Shown: positions 32,409 to 42,651 of the stretch, piece by piece
Layout of the letters: each line of letters starts with the position of its first letter
Position numbering within the stretch: the first letter of the stretch is position 1
Source: Mortierella alpina
Taxonomy: Eukaryota; Mortierellomycota; Mortierellomycetes; Mortierellales; Mortierellaceae
Reading direction: 5' to 3'
Assembly (NCBI GenBank): GCA_029449245.1
Contig: JANATF010000016.1
Span: forward strand, 310,001-374,000
DNA: 64,000 nt
The notes under the pieces: generated by a model
Told to the model about the DNA's origin: nothing
Databases searched by the model: none
The model's input: the letters and a program-made list of their open reading frames with translations, nothing else
Program-made: the position numbers and the translations under genes

Positions 32409-34805
32409 CTATTCAGCAGGTGTCCTGGACCCTGACGGCTGGCGGCTCGCACGGATGAGAGACTTTTGTCTCCCCAGTCCAACCCACAGCCGCGAAAGGA
32501 TCGATCCAGAGGAATGACCCAGAGGTGTCGCCCGTGTGTCTACGAGTGCAGGCTCAAGTGCAGGCTCGGTTACTACGACAGCCGCAGGTGTAACAGATTT
32601 AACTTTCTCTTGTTGTTGTTGTTGTGCTGGTGCCTTTTCCTTGGCTTTACTGGATCGAGTCCTTCCCACAAACTTGGTTCCTGACCATCGAAATCCGAGA
32701 AAAGTGGACGATCCCGCGACCCCGGTGCTGTTGCCTTTACTCGTCGTCGCCAGTGAATGGGGCTCCACCACCGCTGTCTCCACATCTATGTCTTGGAGGA
32801 CATCTTCGCCCTCATCACCACCATTCACTTTGGCTCGCTCTCTTGACAAAGTCGCCAACGATGATGTGGCAGATGTCAAAGTCTGTGTAGTGTCAAGCAT
32901 GATGCTGCTCATCCCGACTCGTCCTGAAATAGACAGAGATGATGTCGAGGCGTAGGAGAAGCGTTGGCCCAATTGCCCCCGAGTCTTACTTTGGGCATGA
33001 TCCTGACTAGTCTCCGTGTTCATTGACTCTTCCGCACTGCTGGTCGACGTCGCCTGAGACTCACAGTCCTGGTCTGATTCTGCAGTGGATTTGAAGTGAG
33101 GCATATCCAGAGAGGTGCTGGAATCGGTCGTCAACGTGGTCGAGGAAGCGCTTGCCTCGACATGGATACAGGATAGCAAGGTTGATGCTATTGCGACTGG
33201 GCTAGCTTTCAGATAAGGGTATCCACTTGGTTGCTGCTGTTGTTGTTGCTGTGGTTGTGGTTGTGGTTGTGGTTGTGAGGCAGGGGCATGATGCTGCACA
33301 GGATTCTGATTCACCCGATCTAAATCTTGCATGGCCTCGGATACTTCCTCGTTTGGTGTGCACTTTCCTGTCTCTTGGTCACAGTCGTCATCTGTGAATA
33401 AGCTTGTGGAGGGCTCATCTTGTTCCAGATCCACCTCAATGAACTCCACACGCGGTGCTGTTATAGGAAAGTGGCCACTGTCTCTCAATGCAATAGAGTG
33501 GAAAGAGGCATCGTCGCTCTCCTCGCTTCCCTCCTGCCTCAGTGACTCTGCTGGACCCTCCTCCTCCTCCATGTCGCTTGAAATGGAGGCGCTGCAATCC
33601 GATGTGGACGAAAGGCTGCTGTGTGAAAGACTTTGTCGCATATCAAGGGTGTGAAGTGTAGGTGGTGATGGGATCGACAGAACTGGTTGAATGGATAGGT
33701 TGACAGTGCAGGTAGACTTCAGAGACGGCCGCCTTCGCAGCGTCTTGGGTGAGTGCGATGGTGCTGGTTCGACTGGACTCTCGGGATCACAGTGATACGT
33801 GCCGTTGGGCTGTTGATACATTCTGGACGCCAGTGTTCGGATTGGTTCAGCTAAAGGATCCTGAGAAGTGTTGTCTATTAAGGTGTTCCAGGGTATCTCC
33901 TGTAGTCTGTCTTGCACGTTTGCCTCTGCCTCGCTCTCGCTGTCGTCCATGTCGCTCTCCTCGTTGTCGCCAAAACCTGGACCTTCTTGGTAGTGATTCC
34001 CGCCAAGGTCTTGGTGTGCAGGGCGAATGTATTCGTCATCGTAGTCCGACTCCTCATCCCCCGACATCTCTTCCTCTTCATCGTCCTCGTCGCACCCAAT
34101 GTGCAAGAGCAAGCCCTCCTGAGGCTGGAATGAATGGTCGAATGTGGACTGTGTGGAAGGTGTGAGATCAGCTCTCCGCAAGAGACTGCCTGCCGAATGC
34201 TCTGCGAGCAGGCTCTCTATAAACCGGGTCTTCATGCACGCCCGGTCGTACTCCTCCTTCATCCTATTAATCGTGTCCTCCCGTTGCGCCAAGATCTGTT
34301 TGAGCGCTTGAACTGTTTCACGACAATGATGCATATCCTTGCTGAGCAAGTTGTTCTGGTTGAGAAGGAACGCATTTTCGACCTCAAGGCAGTTCAGAGC
34401 ATGCGCCTGAGAGTCCTGTGAAGGAGAAGGAAAGGAGTTCGTGCGTGAGGATGTGGGTTTGAGGATGGGTAGGCGGCTTTTGTTGGTGCAGAGGGAGGTG
34501 TCGTCCAGCTGTGTCATATCATGATCCAGGGGTGGTTCGGAGTTGCCTCCGTACAGAGTGGAGACTTCGGATTCTTGGCGACCTGCATCAGGTAAGAGAA
34601 TAAGCTCGCTCAGAGAGGAGGATGAGTTGTCCTCGTCATACCCGTCGCGGTCGTCGAGGTCGTCAAGGAGGTCGTCGTTGTCATCGTTGTCGTGGTTTTG
34701 AGGAAAGACATCACTATTCACTCCGCTATGGTGGCCTTCTATACCATCGTTGCCGCCCACGTGCCGCTGTGTTGCATGGTCCTGGTCGAGGTTGATCTCC
34801 AGCAT
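32409..34805 (-). CDS. hypothetical coiled-coil protein, acidic and disordered
   Basis: An intronless 798-residue protein that I do not recognise. It starts with Asp-rich sequence (NDDLLDDLDDRDGYDEDN). A predicted coiled coil covers residues ~138-203 (LEVENAFLLNQNNLL, then ETVQALKQILAQREDTINRM). Acidic patches follow (CDEDDEEEEMSGDEESDYDD). The rest is Ser/Thr/Pro-rich with a Pro-Gln run (PQPQPQPQQQQQQQ) and a basic, Lys/Arg-rich C-terminus. No catalytic or membrane feature is visible. The single coiled coil in a disordered protein suggests a scaffold or cytoskeletal adaptor, but this is only a guess. The frame extends to another ATG at 34994. I chose the ATG at 34805 because the extra 63 residues look like leader sequence; the upstream start cannot be excluded. 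Confidence 0.68.
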   Translation of the reverse strand: MLEINLDQDHATQRHVGGNDGIEGHHSGVNSDVFPQNHDNDDNDDLLDDLDDRDGYDEDNSSSSLSELILLPDAGRQESEVSTLYGGNSEPPLDHDMTQLDDTSLCTNKSRLPILKPTSSRTNSFPSPSQDSQAHALNCLEVENAFLLNQNNLLSKDMHHCRETVQALKQILAQREDTINRMKEEYDRACMKTRFIESLLAEHSAGSLLRRADLTPSTQSTFDHSFQPQEGLLLHIGCDEDDEEEEMSGDEESDYDDEYIRPAHQDLGGNHYQEGPGFGDNEESDMDDSESEAEANVQDRLQEIPWNTLIDNTSQDPLAEPIRTLASRMYQQPNGTYHCDPESPVEPAPSHSPKTLRRRPSLKSTCTVNLSIQPVLSIPSPPTLHTLDMRQSLSHSSLSSTSDCSASISSDMEEEEGPAESLRQEGSEESDDASFHSIALRDSGHFPITAPRVEFIEVDLEQDEPSTSLFTDDDCDQETGKCTPNEEVSEAMQDLDRVNQNPVQHHAPASQPQPQPQPQQQQQQQPSGYPYLKASPVAIASTLLSCIHVEASASSTTLTTDSSTSLDMPHFKSTAESDQDCESQATSTSSAEESMNTETSQDHAQSKTRGQLGQRFSYASTSSLSISGRVGMSSIMLDTTQTLTSATSSLATLSRERAKVNGGDEGEDVLQDIDVETAVVEPHSLATTSKGNSTGVAGSSTFLGFRWSGTKFVGRTRSSKAKEKAPAQQQQQEKVKSVTPAAVVVTEPALEPALVDTRATPLGHSSGSILSRLWVGLGRQKSLIRASRQPSGSRTPAE

Positions 34806-36276
34806 GTACAGGTACGTGAGGTGGTGGCTACTTTCAAAGTCGAACTGCGAGAGGTGTGAACTGAGAATAAAAGCTGTATCGTGCGTGTGAGTTAGCGAGA
34901 TGTTTTCAGCGGTAAGAACGCCATGGATCGACTGCCTCGAGTGTGTGTACATATGGTTTGCTGTGCTGTGCCGATGCAGTGGGAGGGTGGGCATGCAGGG
35001 GACAGGGAATGCTACTTACGGCAGGATGGTGAGACTCTGGGTCCAGGCTGAGTAGAGAGTGGTGGTGCTGCAGGATGGAGAGAATGACGGCAAGAGGGTG
35101 GGAGTGAAAGGGGACCACGCTGTTGGTTCACGGCCACGCAGGGACGAGGAACAGAGGCGGCAGCACAGAAAAGGAACTGCGATCAGGGCGGCGCAGACAG
35201 GCCGGAGAAGAGGGTGGATGAGGAGAGAGGATAAAGGTCGACAAAGGTCGACAAAGGGATGCGGACGAAGGAGTATGGCTGTATGATGTATGATGCTAGG
35301 CGGAGAATGGGAGGAGCAGGGAGTTGTGGGAGGAGGGAAGGAAGAGAGGAGAAGGGGGCGAGGAAGGGGTGAGGTGATGAGGTGGCGAGTCAGTCAAGAA
35401 GCGAAACGAAAGCTAAAAAGGGGATTTGGGCCAGCGAGGACAGCGAGGACAGCGCGGACAGCGAGGACGGAGCTGTGGGTGTCGTGTCGACACAGCGACA
35501 CAGCAGCGAGCAGCGAGCAGCGGGCAGGCGAGCCAGAGCGACACACACCTCCTTCGGCGATGCTCATGGCACACCCCTCTTTCTGCTGCTGTATCGCCCG
35601 CTCTCACTCCTCACTCCACACTCAACACTCCACACACTGTCCCTGACACTGTTCCTGACACCGTCCCTGTCCGCTCTCCATAAACTCCCAGGTCCACTGT
35701 CTCTCGCTGCTCCTCCGCTCGCACGCTACCATCGCTGTGTACAGCTGTTACTACCCAAATGTACAAACATGTGCCTGATAGAGCCACGATCGAGGCTCTG
35801 GGTGGGTCAAAACACAGTTACCGTCTCCCCTTTTGTTTGCGCTCACGGTGTGATTTCCCGCCAAAAAAAAAAAAAAAAAAAAAGTGGTGTTCCCTCCACG
35901 ATCACTCGCATTATGAGCACCTCCTCAGGCTTCCCCTCGCAAAGGGGTTGCTGACCCCATCCACACCACCAGTTTCCTAACGAACCCACGCGTAGAGAGC
36001 AACTGAACAAGAGATAACAAAGAAAAAAAGTAACCAGACCTCATGCCTCCCTCCGTCTTCCCCTATTACTCCTTTGTCTCTCTGCTTCCACTTTTCAATG
36101 TTTTTTGAAGTGCGCTAAAGGCCGCACATGTAGTTTGAACTGGGTATTCACCCCTTACGAACAGGTACCTCACTCAGCACTTAGCGGGAGAACGGGAAGA
36201 TAATAATGATGATTCTGACGATGATGATGATGTTGATGATGATGTTGATGATGATGGTATCTCTTAGGGATATCTT
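34806..36276. other. 1.5-kb intergenic region
   Basis: Contains the coiled-coil gene's 5' flank, tandem GGACAGCGA-type repeats (about 35438-35470), a 21-nt A-run (about 35863-35883) and a GATGAT repeat (about 36205-36256). The GATGAT repeat lies 20-70 bp beyond the F-box gene's stop codon. No gene is supported on either strand. Confidence 0.55.
36205..36256. repeat. (GATGAT)n / TTGATG simple repeat
   Basis: Alternating gatgatgat and gttgatgat units. They are unlikely to be box C motifs of a snoRNA because the whole tract is periodic. Confidence 0.85.
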
Positions 36277-38545
36277 CTACCGCCGACAATGGTTGATCTC
36301 GAGCGTTTCCAAACACCTATGGGCAGCATGCAATCGCCTGACCATTTTCTCCAACGCAGGATCCTGAGCGTCCATCCAAGGCGCTATCAGAGAGAGCTTT
36401 TCCAACGCAGAGCCATGGCTTGAGACGCTGATCGGAATGAGAGCATCGGTCAATGCCTAGATATATATATTCATACACACAGGTCAGTAACGGCGCACTG
36501 CTCCTATGTTTCATCTTTGAAAACCAAACCGTCAACCCAATCGATGAGTGGCGATAATAAAAAACCAGAGAGACTTGGACGCTTTTGATTACCTCGTACG
36601 AGCATGTCAAGACACGAAGGCTCAGCACTCTCAGAGTCGGGAGCCAACGCTCCATGGCGGCCCTCAAGGGTTCAACAGACACCCAGTGCTCTATCAGGGT
36701 CAGACTCTGGAGATAGCGCACACTCTCTGGAGGAGGCTTTTGCAGCAGGCCCCAGATCAGTCGATCACCTGTGGACATGTACTTCAGCTGCGCTTGCTTC
36801 TTCCATTCTTCCTGCTGGCAAGAGACGCAGAGACCAGACACACCGCCGTGCCACGGTTGATCCTGTCTACGTCTCCAACATGACTTTCGATCGAGCACCA
36901 GTGTATCAAGATCGGATCCACACAGGTCCAGGACTCCTTCAATGGTCAGTGAAGAGCCGTAGTTCGAATCTAGGATCGAGATGCTAGACAGGCCACGTCG
37001 GCGTTGCCGATGGTCCATATCAGGCACCGATTGCATCGACATTGGCTGTAGGTTTCTTGTTCCTGGAGGCCTGAATCCTGCTAGGCCAGAGTCTGAAAGC
37101 CAAGTGAGACGATTCAAGACAAGGTGTGCAAGCCGCGGGCAATTATCTGCGAACGCAAGCATGGCCAGATCCATCATCGACTCTGGGTCGGCCTGTGCCA
37201 AAGTGTTCCCGTGTGCGGGCAATGGGGCTGGACCTTCCTCAACTGGCGCAACGCCCCCTCCCTCCGAGATACCCAGGCCCTCCACCTCGTTCTCGGCGCT
37301 GCCTGTCGGATTATCTGATGATGGTCCCAAGAGTCCACACTTTGAGCATGTCTGTCCAGGCGCCATCAAAGGATAAAACCTGCTCGTCGATTCGAGCTCG
37401 ATATGCGCCATCCTGGTGGCTAAATTATCGTTCCAATCTTCTGGTCCGTCTACAGGGAAAAATGAATGGGGGCCTTGAAGCCTGAACGTGGCTGGCTGCT
37501 GGATCTGTAGCCTCTCAAGCGAGTCTCCACAGGCATGGGCAAAAGTCGACAGCAGCGTGGCCCCTACACCGGTGCAATGATCAAAATTCAGAACAGCAAG
37601 CCGTTTAGAGTTACGGAGAAGCTGAGCAAAGGCTATGAAATCGTCAGGGCGCCCTGGAGGTCTTGAAAGTACGATTTCATGCAAATAGGGCAACTCTTTC
37701 TCGACAATCTCGATGAGCGAGGCATTGAGCAGCGATCTGTAGTGTATCTTCCTCAGGGCCATGCCTGGGACTTTACGTAAAATGTACAGCATCGTGTCCG
37801 TGAATGCCACGTGGAACTCGAGAAGCATGACCACACGCCCTACAGGCGCCGCCTTCCTCTTTCTGCGCACGACAAAGATTTTAGAGGGTATTTGCGAAGG
37901 CGAGTTTGAACGCGATGTGGCGGGAAAAGGCGAGTCCATGGACGAGGAAGACGAAAGCGTGGGGGATGTTGGAGATGGAGGTGCTGAGATATAAGAGGAT
38001 TCAGGGCATGATGAGTTGCTTGAGGACGGTGGAGATGGCAGCGATGAAGGTATAGTATCCTGCTCAAGCGTATTTCTAGACGAGGAACGCTCCTTGGAAA
38101 CGGTGGGCACGGTCCAAAGGAGCGTCTGTAGATCCCACAGTTGGGTGAGGTCTTCCTTGGTTGGGTATATATCGCTGCCAACGATGCGACATGGCTTCTT
38201 GATCATGGCACGGTAGTCGATCCCCAGGCTAATGCGAGTCTCGCCAACGTACGAGTCTGCAGTAGAGAAGTTGGCATCCCAGAAAGGCAGCTGTCCATTC
38301 TGGAGACGATCCTGGAGCTGCAAGGTGGCAATGAACGACTTGAGGTCGTAGAGGTGGAGGACAGGCTGCTCATAGATGCGCTCGAGGGCCAGACGAGCCC
38401 AGGACTTGCACAGAGTGAGGATGGGCAGCAGTCTCGAGGGATGGTCGGGATCGTCCAGGAAGGAGAGGATATGGAGGATGATCTCTGGGGCCAGCCGTGC
38501 AGCAGCATGCTCTTGTGTCTGGGGCTGCACACGAGCACGAGTCAT
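36277..38545 (-). CDS. F-box protein (probable F-box/LRR type)
   Basis: Predicted substrate receptor of an SCF ubiquitin ligase. Exons complement(36277-36456, 36593-38545) join in frame to 710 residues. The F-box is at residues ~15-60 (RLAPEIILHILSFLDDP, then LPILTLCKSWARLALERIYE). A Ser/Pro-rich insertion follows at about 160-230. The rest shows degenerate leucine-rich-repeat spacing (LAVLNFDHCTGVGATLL, LAHLVLNRLTWLSDSGL, LSSISILDSNYGSSLTIEG, LRVLSLRVL, LEKLSLIAPW, LETLEINHC), as in large fungal F-box families. A CxxC pair (TCSKCGLL) and a CVSCQ stretch also occur. The intron was placed because joining at GAG/gtaatc restores an LRR-like C-terminus, while reading through gives unrelated sequence. 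Substrate unknown. First ATG used. Confidence 0.86.
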
Positions 38546-38961
38546 TGGCAATGAGGTGGATTCAAGAGACTCGAGGAGCGGAAGGGTGGACAGTATGACG
38601 AGGGGGAAGGTGAGAGGCCGCGGAGAGGTGCGAGGAAGAGTCCAGAGAGGTAGAGAGTGAGAGAGAGTGAGAGAGAGAGGGATGAGCAGAGGGAAGCAGG
38701 GTGTGGAAATGACGGATGCGTCAGGTCATGGTATACACATAACACATGTATGGTTGGCTGGCATATGCTCTTGAGAGTGACTCAAGAAGCACCATCGGGG
38801 AAACAACTGCTGCTTCTGATTGGTCGAGAGGCACCGCTATCGGCACTGCCCGCTTCTGAACCCTTGAGTCCATCCCTTTAATCCTATCCGCTTGCAACAA
38901 GCTTGAATTCAATCCCTTCAATCCCTTCAATCCAATCCGCTTCTGAAGCGCTTCTGAATCT
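38546..38961. other. gap with degenerate short repeats
   Basis: Between the F-box start and the acetyltransferase stop. Near 38640-38680 it is GA-rich. At 38845-38960 it contains repeated variants of cttcaatcc and ccgcttctgaa (see findings). No gene is supported. Confidence 0.6.
38845..38960. repeat. degenerate CTTCAATCC / CCGCTTCTGAA repeats
   Basis: Four or more copies of ttcaatccc/ttcaatcca and three of cgcttctgaa are interleaved immediately 3' of the acetyltransferase stop codon. Confidence 0.6.
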
Positions 38962-39672
38962 TTAATTCAATCCCCTTCCTGGTGCTGTCGGCCTGTGGGG
39001 CACATCAAACACATAATGTGCAATGTCCTTGGTTGCATTGAACTTGGGTACAAAGCACGGCAGCCCCGGTACTCGACGCATCCCCGCGCGCTCCATCACC
39101 CGACAACTTGCCATGTTATCCGTCCAGGCTTCACCATGCATGCGATCATAGTTGAATTCCTGACGGGCTAATCTCGTCAGTGCAAACACCACCACCTGCG
39201 TCATGATGCCCTTGCCTGCATGCTCTGGTGAAATCCAGTATCCAAAACCTCCGCATTTCAAAAGATCCTCATCCGTCGTGCTTGCCTCGTTGTCCACATT
39301 AACATCAGCAACGGTGCGCTTGTGCTGGTAACAGAGCCCCAGGTCACCATGGTTGAAAGGATCCATTGCAATAAGGCCAATCATTGGACCATCCGCGTCA
39401 GTGCGGATGGCCCACGTAGTGCAGACACCGTTCTTGAGCCTCTTCTGTTGGTGTCTCTCAGCAAAGGATATGGCCCCAGCCTCCGGGAACGGAAATACGA
39501 TACTCGCGGCGTGAAGGCCTTGCGCGATGCTGCTGTCGATATTGAACACACGAAAGATCTCTGCAGAGTCTGACCTCCTGATAGGTGTCAGCCAGATGGA
39601 GTCTGCGACTTTGTGCGGCTCCATGCCTTGAATGGTGCTCGTTGTCTCGGCTATGGTTGCTTCTGGGGACAT
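38962..39672 (-). CDS. GNAT-family N-acetyltransferase (RimJ/RimL-like)
   Basis: A 236-residue, intronless acetyl-CoA-dependent N-acyltransferase. It opens with a typical RimL-like segment (IWLTPIRRSDSAEIFRVF). Next come the acceptor-side strand (TTWAIRTDADGPMIGLIAMD) and GFGYWISPEHAGKGIMTQVV, whose H-A-G-K-G is the acetyl-CoA pyrophosphate loop (consensus Q/RxxGxG/A). The motif B helix region (TDNMASCRVMERAGMRRV) is also typical. Such enzymes acetylate protein N-termini, polyamines or small amines. The substrate cannot be told from sequence. The Met start agrees with a TATA box (TATAAAAG) 165 bp upstream on the same strand. Confidence 0.9.
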   Translation of the reverse strand: MSPEATIAETTSTIQGMEPHKVADSIWLTPIRRSDSAEIFRVFNIDSSIAQGLHAASIVFPFPEAGAISFAERHQQKRLKNGVCTTWAIRTDADGPMIGLIAMDPFNHGDLGLCYQHKRTVADVNVDNEASTTDEDLLKCGGFGYWISPEHAGKGIMTQVVVFALTRLARQEFNYDRMHGEAWTDNMASCRVMERAGMRRVPGLPCFVPKFNATKDIAHYVFDVPHRPTAPGRGLN

Positions 39673-39834
39673 GGATCCACGATGTTGTTATCGGACGGGG
39701 AGGGGTTGTTTTCTTGGTTCTGCTGTGCTCTCCTTTTTCAGTTGGGTGGCGTGCCTCAAGTCAATGGCGAGTGTTGTGAGGAACGATGAGAATCAAGATG
39801 AAAGTGGTTGGTACGAATGGATATCTCGAGATGC

Positions 39835-39845
39835 CCTTTTATACT
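39835..39845 (-). promoter_or_regulatory. TATA box of the acetyltransferase gene
   Basis: The minus strand reads agtataaaagg about 165 bp upstream of the GNAT start codon. Confidence 0.55.
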
Positions 39846-39898
39846 CGACAGCTTCGGCAGCACAGTCAACCTTTGGTCTTCCTGCGCCGCAGGTTAAA

Positions 39899-40000
39899 GT
39901 TGTGATTTGGTGTGAACGGCGCGGCGCCTTCTGTTGGCCAGTGACAAGGTTGTGATTTGGTGTATAAAAGAACGGCGCGGCGCTTACTGCTGGCCAGTGA
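39899..40000. repeat. two-copy ~50-bp tandem direct repeat
   Basis: Copy 1 at 39899-39944 and copy 2 at 39949-40000 share gttgtgatttggtgt, aacggcgcggcgc and tggccagtga blocks. Copy 2 has an extra ataaaag, which creates a plus-strand TATAAAAG at about 39963-39970. Confidence 0.85.
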
Positions 40001-40157
40001 TGAGAACTGACAGAGTTTGTATGCAAGGTGAGCCGTGGTCTGCTGTGCACAGATTGGAGGAAAAAAAGGGACAAAAAGTTTTGTATTACAGGGGCTGTTC
40101 TTAATAATGGATGGTTCATGGTCTACAATGAATTCAGGGCGATCTAAGTACTTGAAT

Positions 40158-41445
40158 TTAAAGGGCTGCAAGAACAGCACCCGAGATGGCCAGGGCAGCA
40201 GCCGTCATGGCGCCGTTGGTCATGGAGAGAGCAGAGGCAGCGCTGTTGCCGTTGATAACAGTGGGGCCAGGCTGGGCACCAGAGCCGGAGGGTTGCTTAC
40301 CACCGGTGGAACCGGAGGGCTTGGTGCCGGCACCGTTCTGGTAAGGGCTGGCATCGTTCAGGCACTCGGCAACAGTCTTGACCTTGAGCTTGGCCTCGGC
40401 GGCGACGGGAAGCAAGAGTTCGGCATACTTGACAGTGACGGGGTAAAGATCGTGCTCAAGGGTGATGATACCCTTGGCGCCGGGAGCAGCACCGTAGGCC
40501 TTGAGGGTGGTCTTCAGCTTGTTGACGGCCTCGTTCAGAAGGGCGACGTTGTTAGGGGTGGCGTTCAAGTTGAAGTCCTTGGAGTCGTAAGCATCGCTGG
40601 TCCTGTGAAAGAAAATAGCGCGAGCAACGGCACTCGGGGATGTTAGCATTCAATTGCACAGTGACTAAGTGGGGAGGGCGAGAAAGTCACCGAGGAGCAG
40701 TAGGCCTCTTACCAGTCAACAACAATGTATCCCAACTTCTTGAGAACGGCACGGACGCGGTTGTCAATGTCACCATATGGGGGGCGCATGTACTTCAGGC
40801 GCAGACCAGTGATGTCGAACACAGCCTTCTCAGTCCACTTCATCTCAGCAACAATCTGCTCGTTGGAGAGCGTCGTCAGGGGGTGGTGGGACCAGGTGTG
40901 GGACGCGAGGTGGTGGCCATCGGCAACCTCCTGCTTCAATACCTCTGCGTTCCGGACGACGTTGCTTCCCATCACAAAGAAGGTGGCCTTCATGTTGTGC
41001 TGCTTGAGGGTTGTAAGCAGGGTAGGGGTGTTTTCAGTGGGACCTATCATTCGCAAGCACACAGATTGTCATTTAGATTTTCTGCCTGTGTTTCAGCTAT
41101 ATGCTGGCAGACAGGGGTGCATAAAGGTTTCCTACCGTCGTCGAAGGTAAGACCCCAGTCTCCAGGTGTGGGGCAGGTTTCGATATCGTCAGCAGGGCAT
41201 TGCTGGCAGGTCCACCAGCAAGCGTTGGCGGGGATAGCACCGATGGCGGGGCAAGTGGGAGGGTTGCCGGTGTTGGGTTTAAGAGCTGGGACGTCAGCAA
41301 AGTTGAGGCCCTTGAGCCATCCCACGACCTCGGGCGAGGTAATTGGTGGGACCTCATTCACGGGAGGGAAGGCTGCAGCGTTGAACTGTGCCTGAACGGC
41401 AACAGCGAGGATGGCGAAACCCACGGTAGAGAGGATAGTCTTCAT
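40158..41445 (-). CDS. GPI-anchored chitin deacetylase (carbohydrate esterase family 4)
   Basis: Removes N-acetyl groups from chitin to make chitosan, a main wall polymer in zygomycete-grade fungi. Exons complement(40158-40602, 40713-41043, 41136-41445) join in frame to 361 residues. A signal peptide covers residues 1-19 (cleavage after VQA). The NodB-domain motifs are in order: GLTFDDGP (split by intron 1, catalytic base and metal Asp), SHTWSHH (metal-binding histidines), YMRPPYGDIDNRV, VVDWTSDAYD (split by intron 2), and ITLEHDL near the end. A Gly/Pro/Ser-rich linker and a hydrophobic C-terminus (AALAISGAVLAAL) after small residues indicate a GPI-anchor signal, placing the enzyme at the plasma membrane or wall. 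Conserved cysteines are in the N-terminal part (CWWTCQQCPADDIETC). Confidence 0.95.
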
Positions 41446-42651
41446 TGTGAAGGCGAGGCGAGAAGAGTCGTAAGAATGGGTAGTGTGCTGCTAAAAAGAT
41501 AAACACGTAAGGAGGCGTTTATGAACAACTCTGTGAGTGATAGTGCGAGGATGGGGGAGTTGTGGGAGTTGTGGGAGTGGAGGTGAGCGGACGGGGGGGA
41601 TGTGCGAAGAGGAAAGAGAAGAAGTTAGCGAAGCGAGGGAAGAGAGCGAAAGAAAAAGATGGCGAGAGCACTCGCTTTTTAATGAGAGATCGCGGCCTCT
41701 TCGTTTCTTACCGGGGAATCCAAAGACAAAAGTGAACCTTAAAGAAATCGTTTGATGAAGGGGCAGCCTGTGTTTTCTTTGTTCCTTGCCCACATTGCTA
41801 CCGTTGATCTAAGAATAGCATACAAATGGACGTAGTTCTGACCAGAGTGTCGTCCACTTTCAATGGGTTGCACTATTTAGTAGGCTAGAGTCAGGGTGCT
41901 GTTGGCTGTTGCGCTGCATTGTCCAGCTGCTCGCTGCCCCTGGTCGTACTTTCAACATCAGAGCGGAAAGGCGAGACAGCGGGCAAGAAACAGCACGTCC
42001 AAAGTGTGAATGAGCGCAATCTATTAATGTATTGTATCTTGACCACATCCTTCAGTGCAGCACCTCGTAACCTCGCCCACTCAACTACAGTACTCTTCTT
42101 GCATTTCGATATCCTCTTCTGCCCAGAGAAGCAAAGGCTTCGGTCTAGTCGCGGCAATGGAGACCGCTGTCTTTCTTGACCCAACTTACTTATACCTGCC
42201 ATCACGATCGAGGTCGAGTGAGCGACAATACACAGTGGATCGGAGAGTACCCTGAACTATGTCCGAAGCCTGATTTTGTGGACATGGGCGTCGCAGGGAC
42301 TGACAGGCTGCTGGATGCTTATAGCCCATAACCTACGTGGTCTGTAATGCGCCCGATTTGCCACCATGGTTTATTCTTAGTGTCCCTGTGCAGCACTGCT
42401 GTGAAGGCAATGAGCTGAATAGAATTTCCGCACCTTCCATTTTCTCCTGTGTGTGCGGGCGTGCGTGCTCACTATGGACTTGGGGATAGCAAAGCCGATG
42501 TAAGAGGCTCTCAATGAATTCTTTCTGATCCACTCCGCCAGAGAAAAGCAACCGTCACCGTACTGCTGCCTGGCGTGTGACTTGTGAGAGGATACATATT
42601 TTGCCGCCGACTGAATTTGTTTCGTTCCTTCTCTATTCATCTCGACTCACA
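41446..42651. other. divergent promoter region, chitin deacetylase and uL3
   Basis: About 1.2 kb between divergent starts. No gene is supported. The left part has GA-rich repeats (about 41537-41660) and the right part ends with a pyrimidine-rich leader (cgttccttctctattcatctcg) ahead of the uL3 ATG, common for translation genes. Confidence 0.55.

Larger units (their letters stand above)
39673..40157. other. promoter of the acetyltransferase gene, with tandem repeat
   Basis: Contains a minus-strand TATAAAAG box near 39836-39845 and a ~50-bp direct repeat at 39899-40000. To the right it is the 3' flank of the chitin deacetylase gene. Confidence 0.65.

Noticed and set aside
36205-36256. cluster of TGATGA motifs that could be snoRNA box C
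   Set aside because: They are part of a periodic GATGAT repeat with no box D or guide structure around it.
36317-36592. F-box protein read through its intron
   Set aside because: The read-through tail is unrelated to leucine-rich repeats, while the spliced join restores LRR-like sequence and a stop at 36277.
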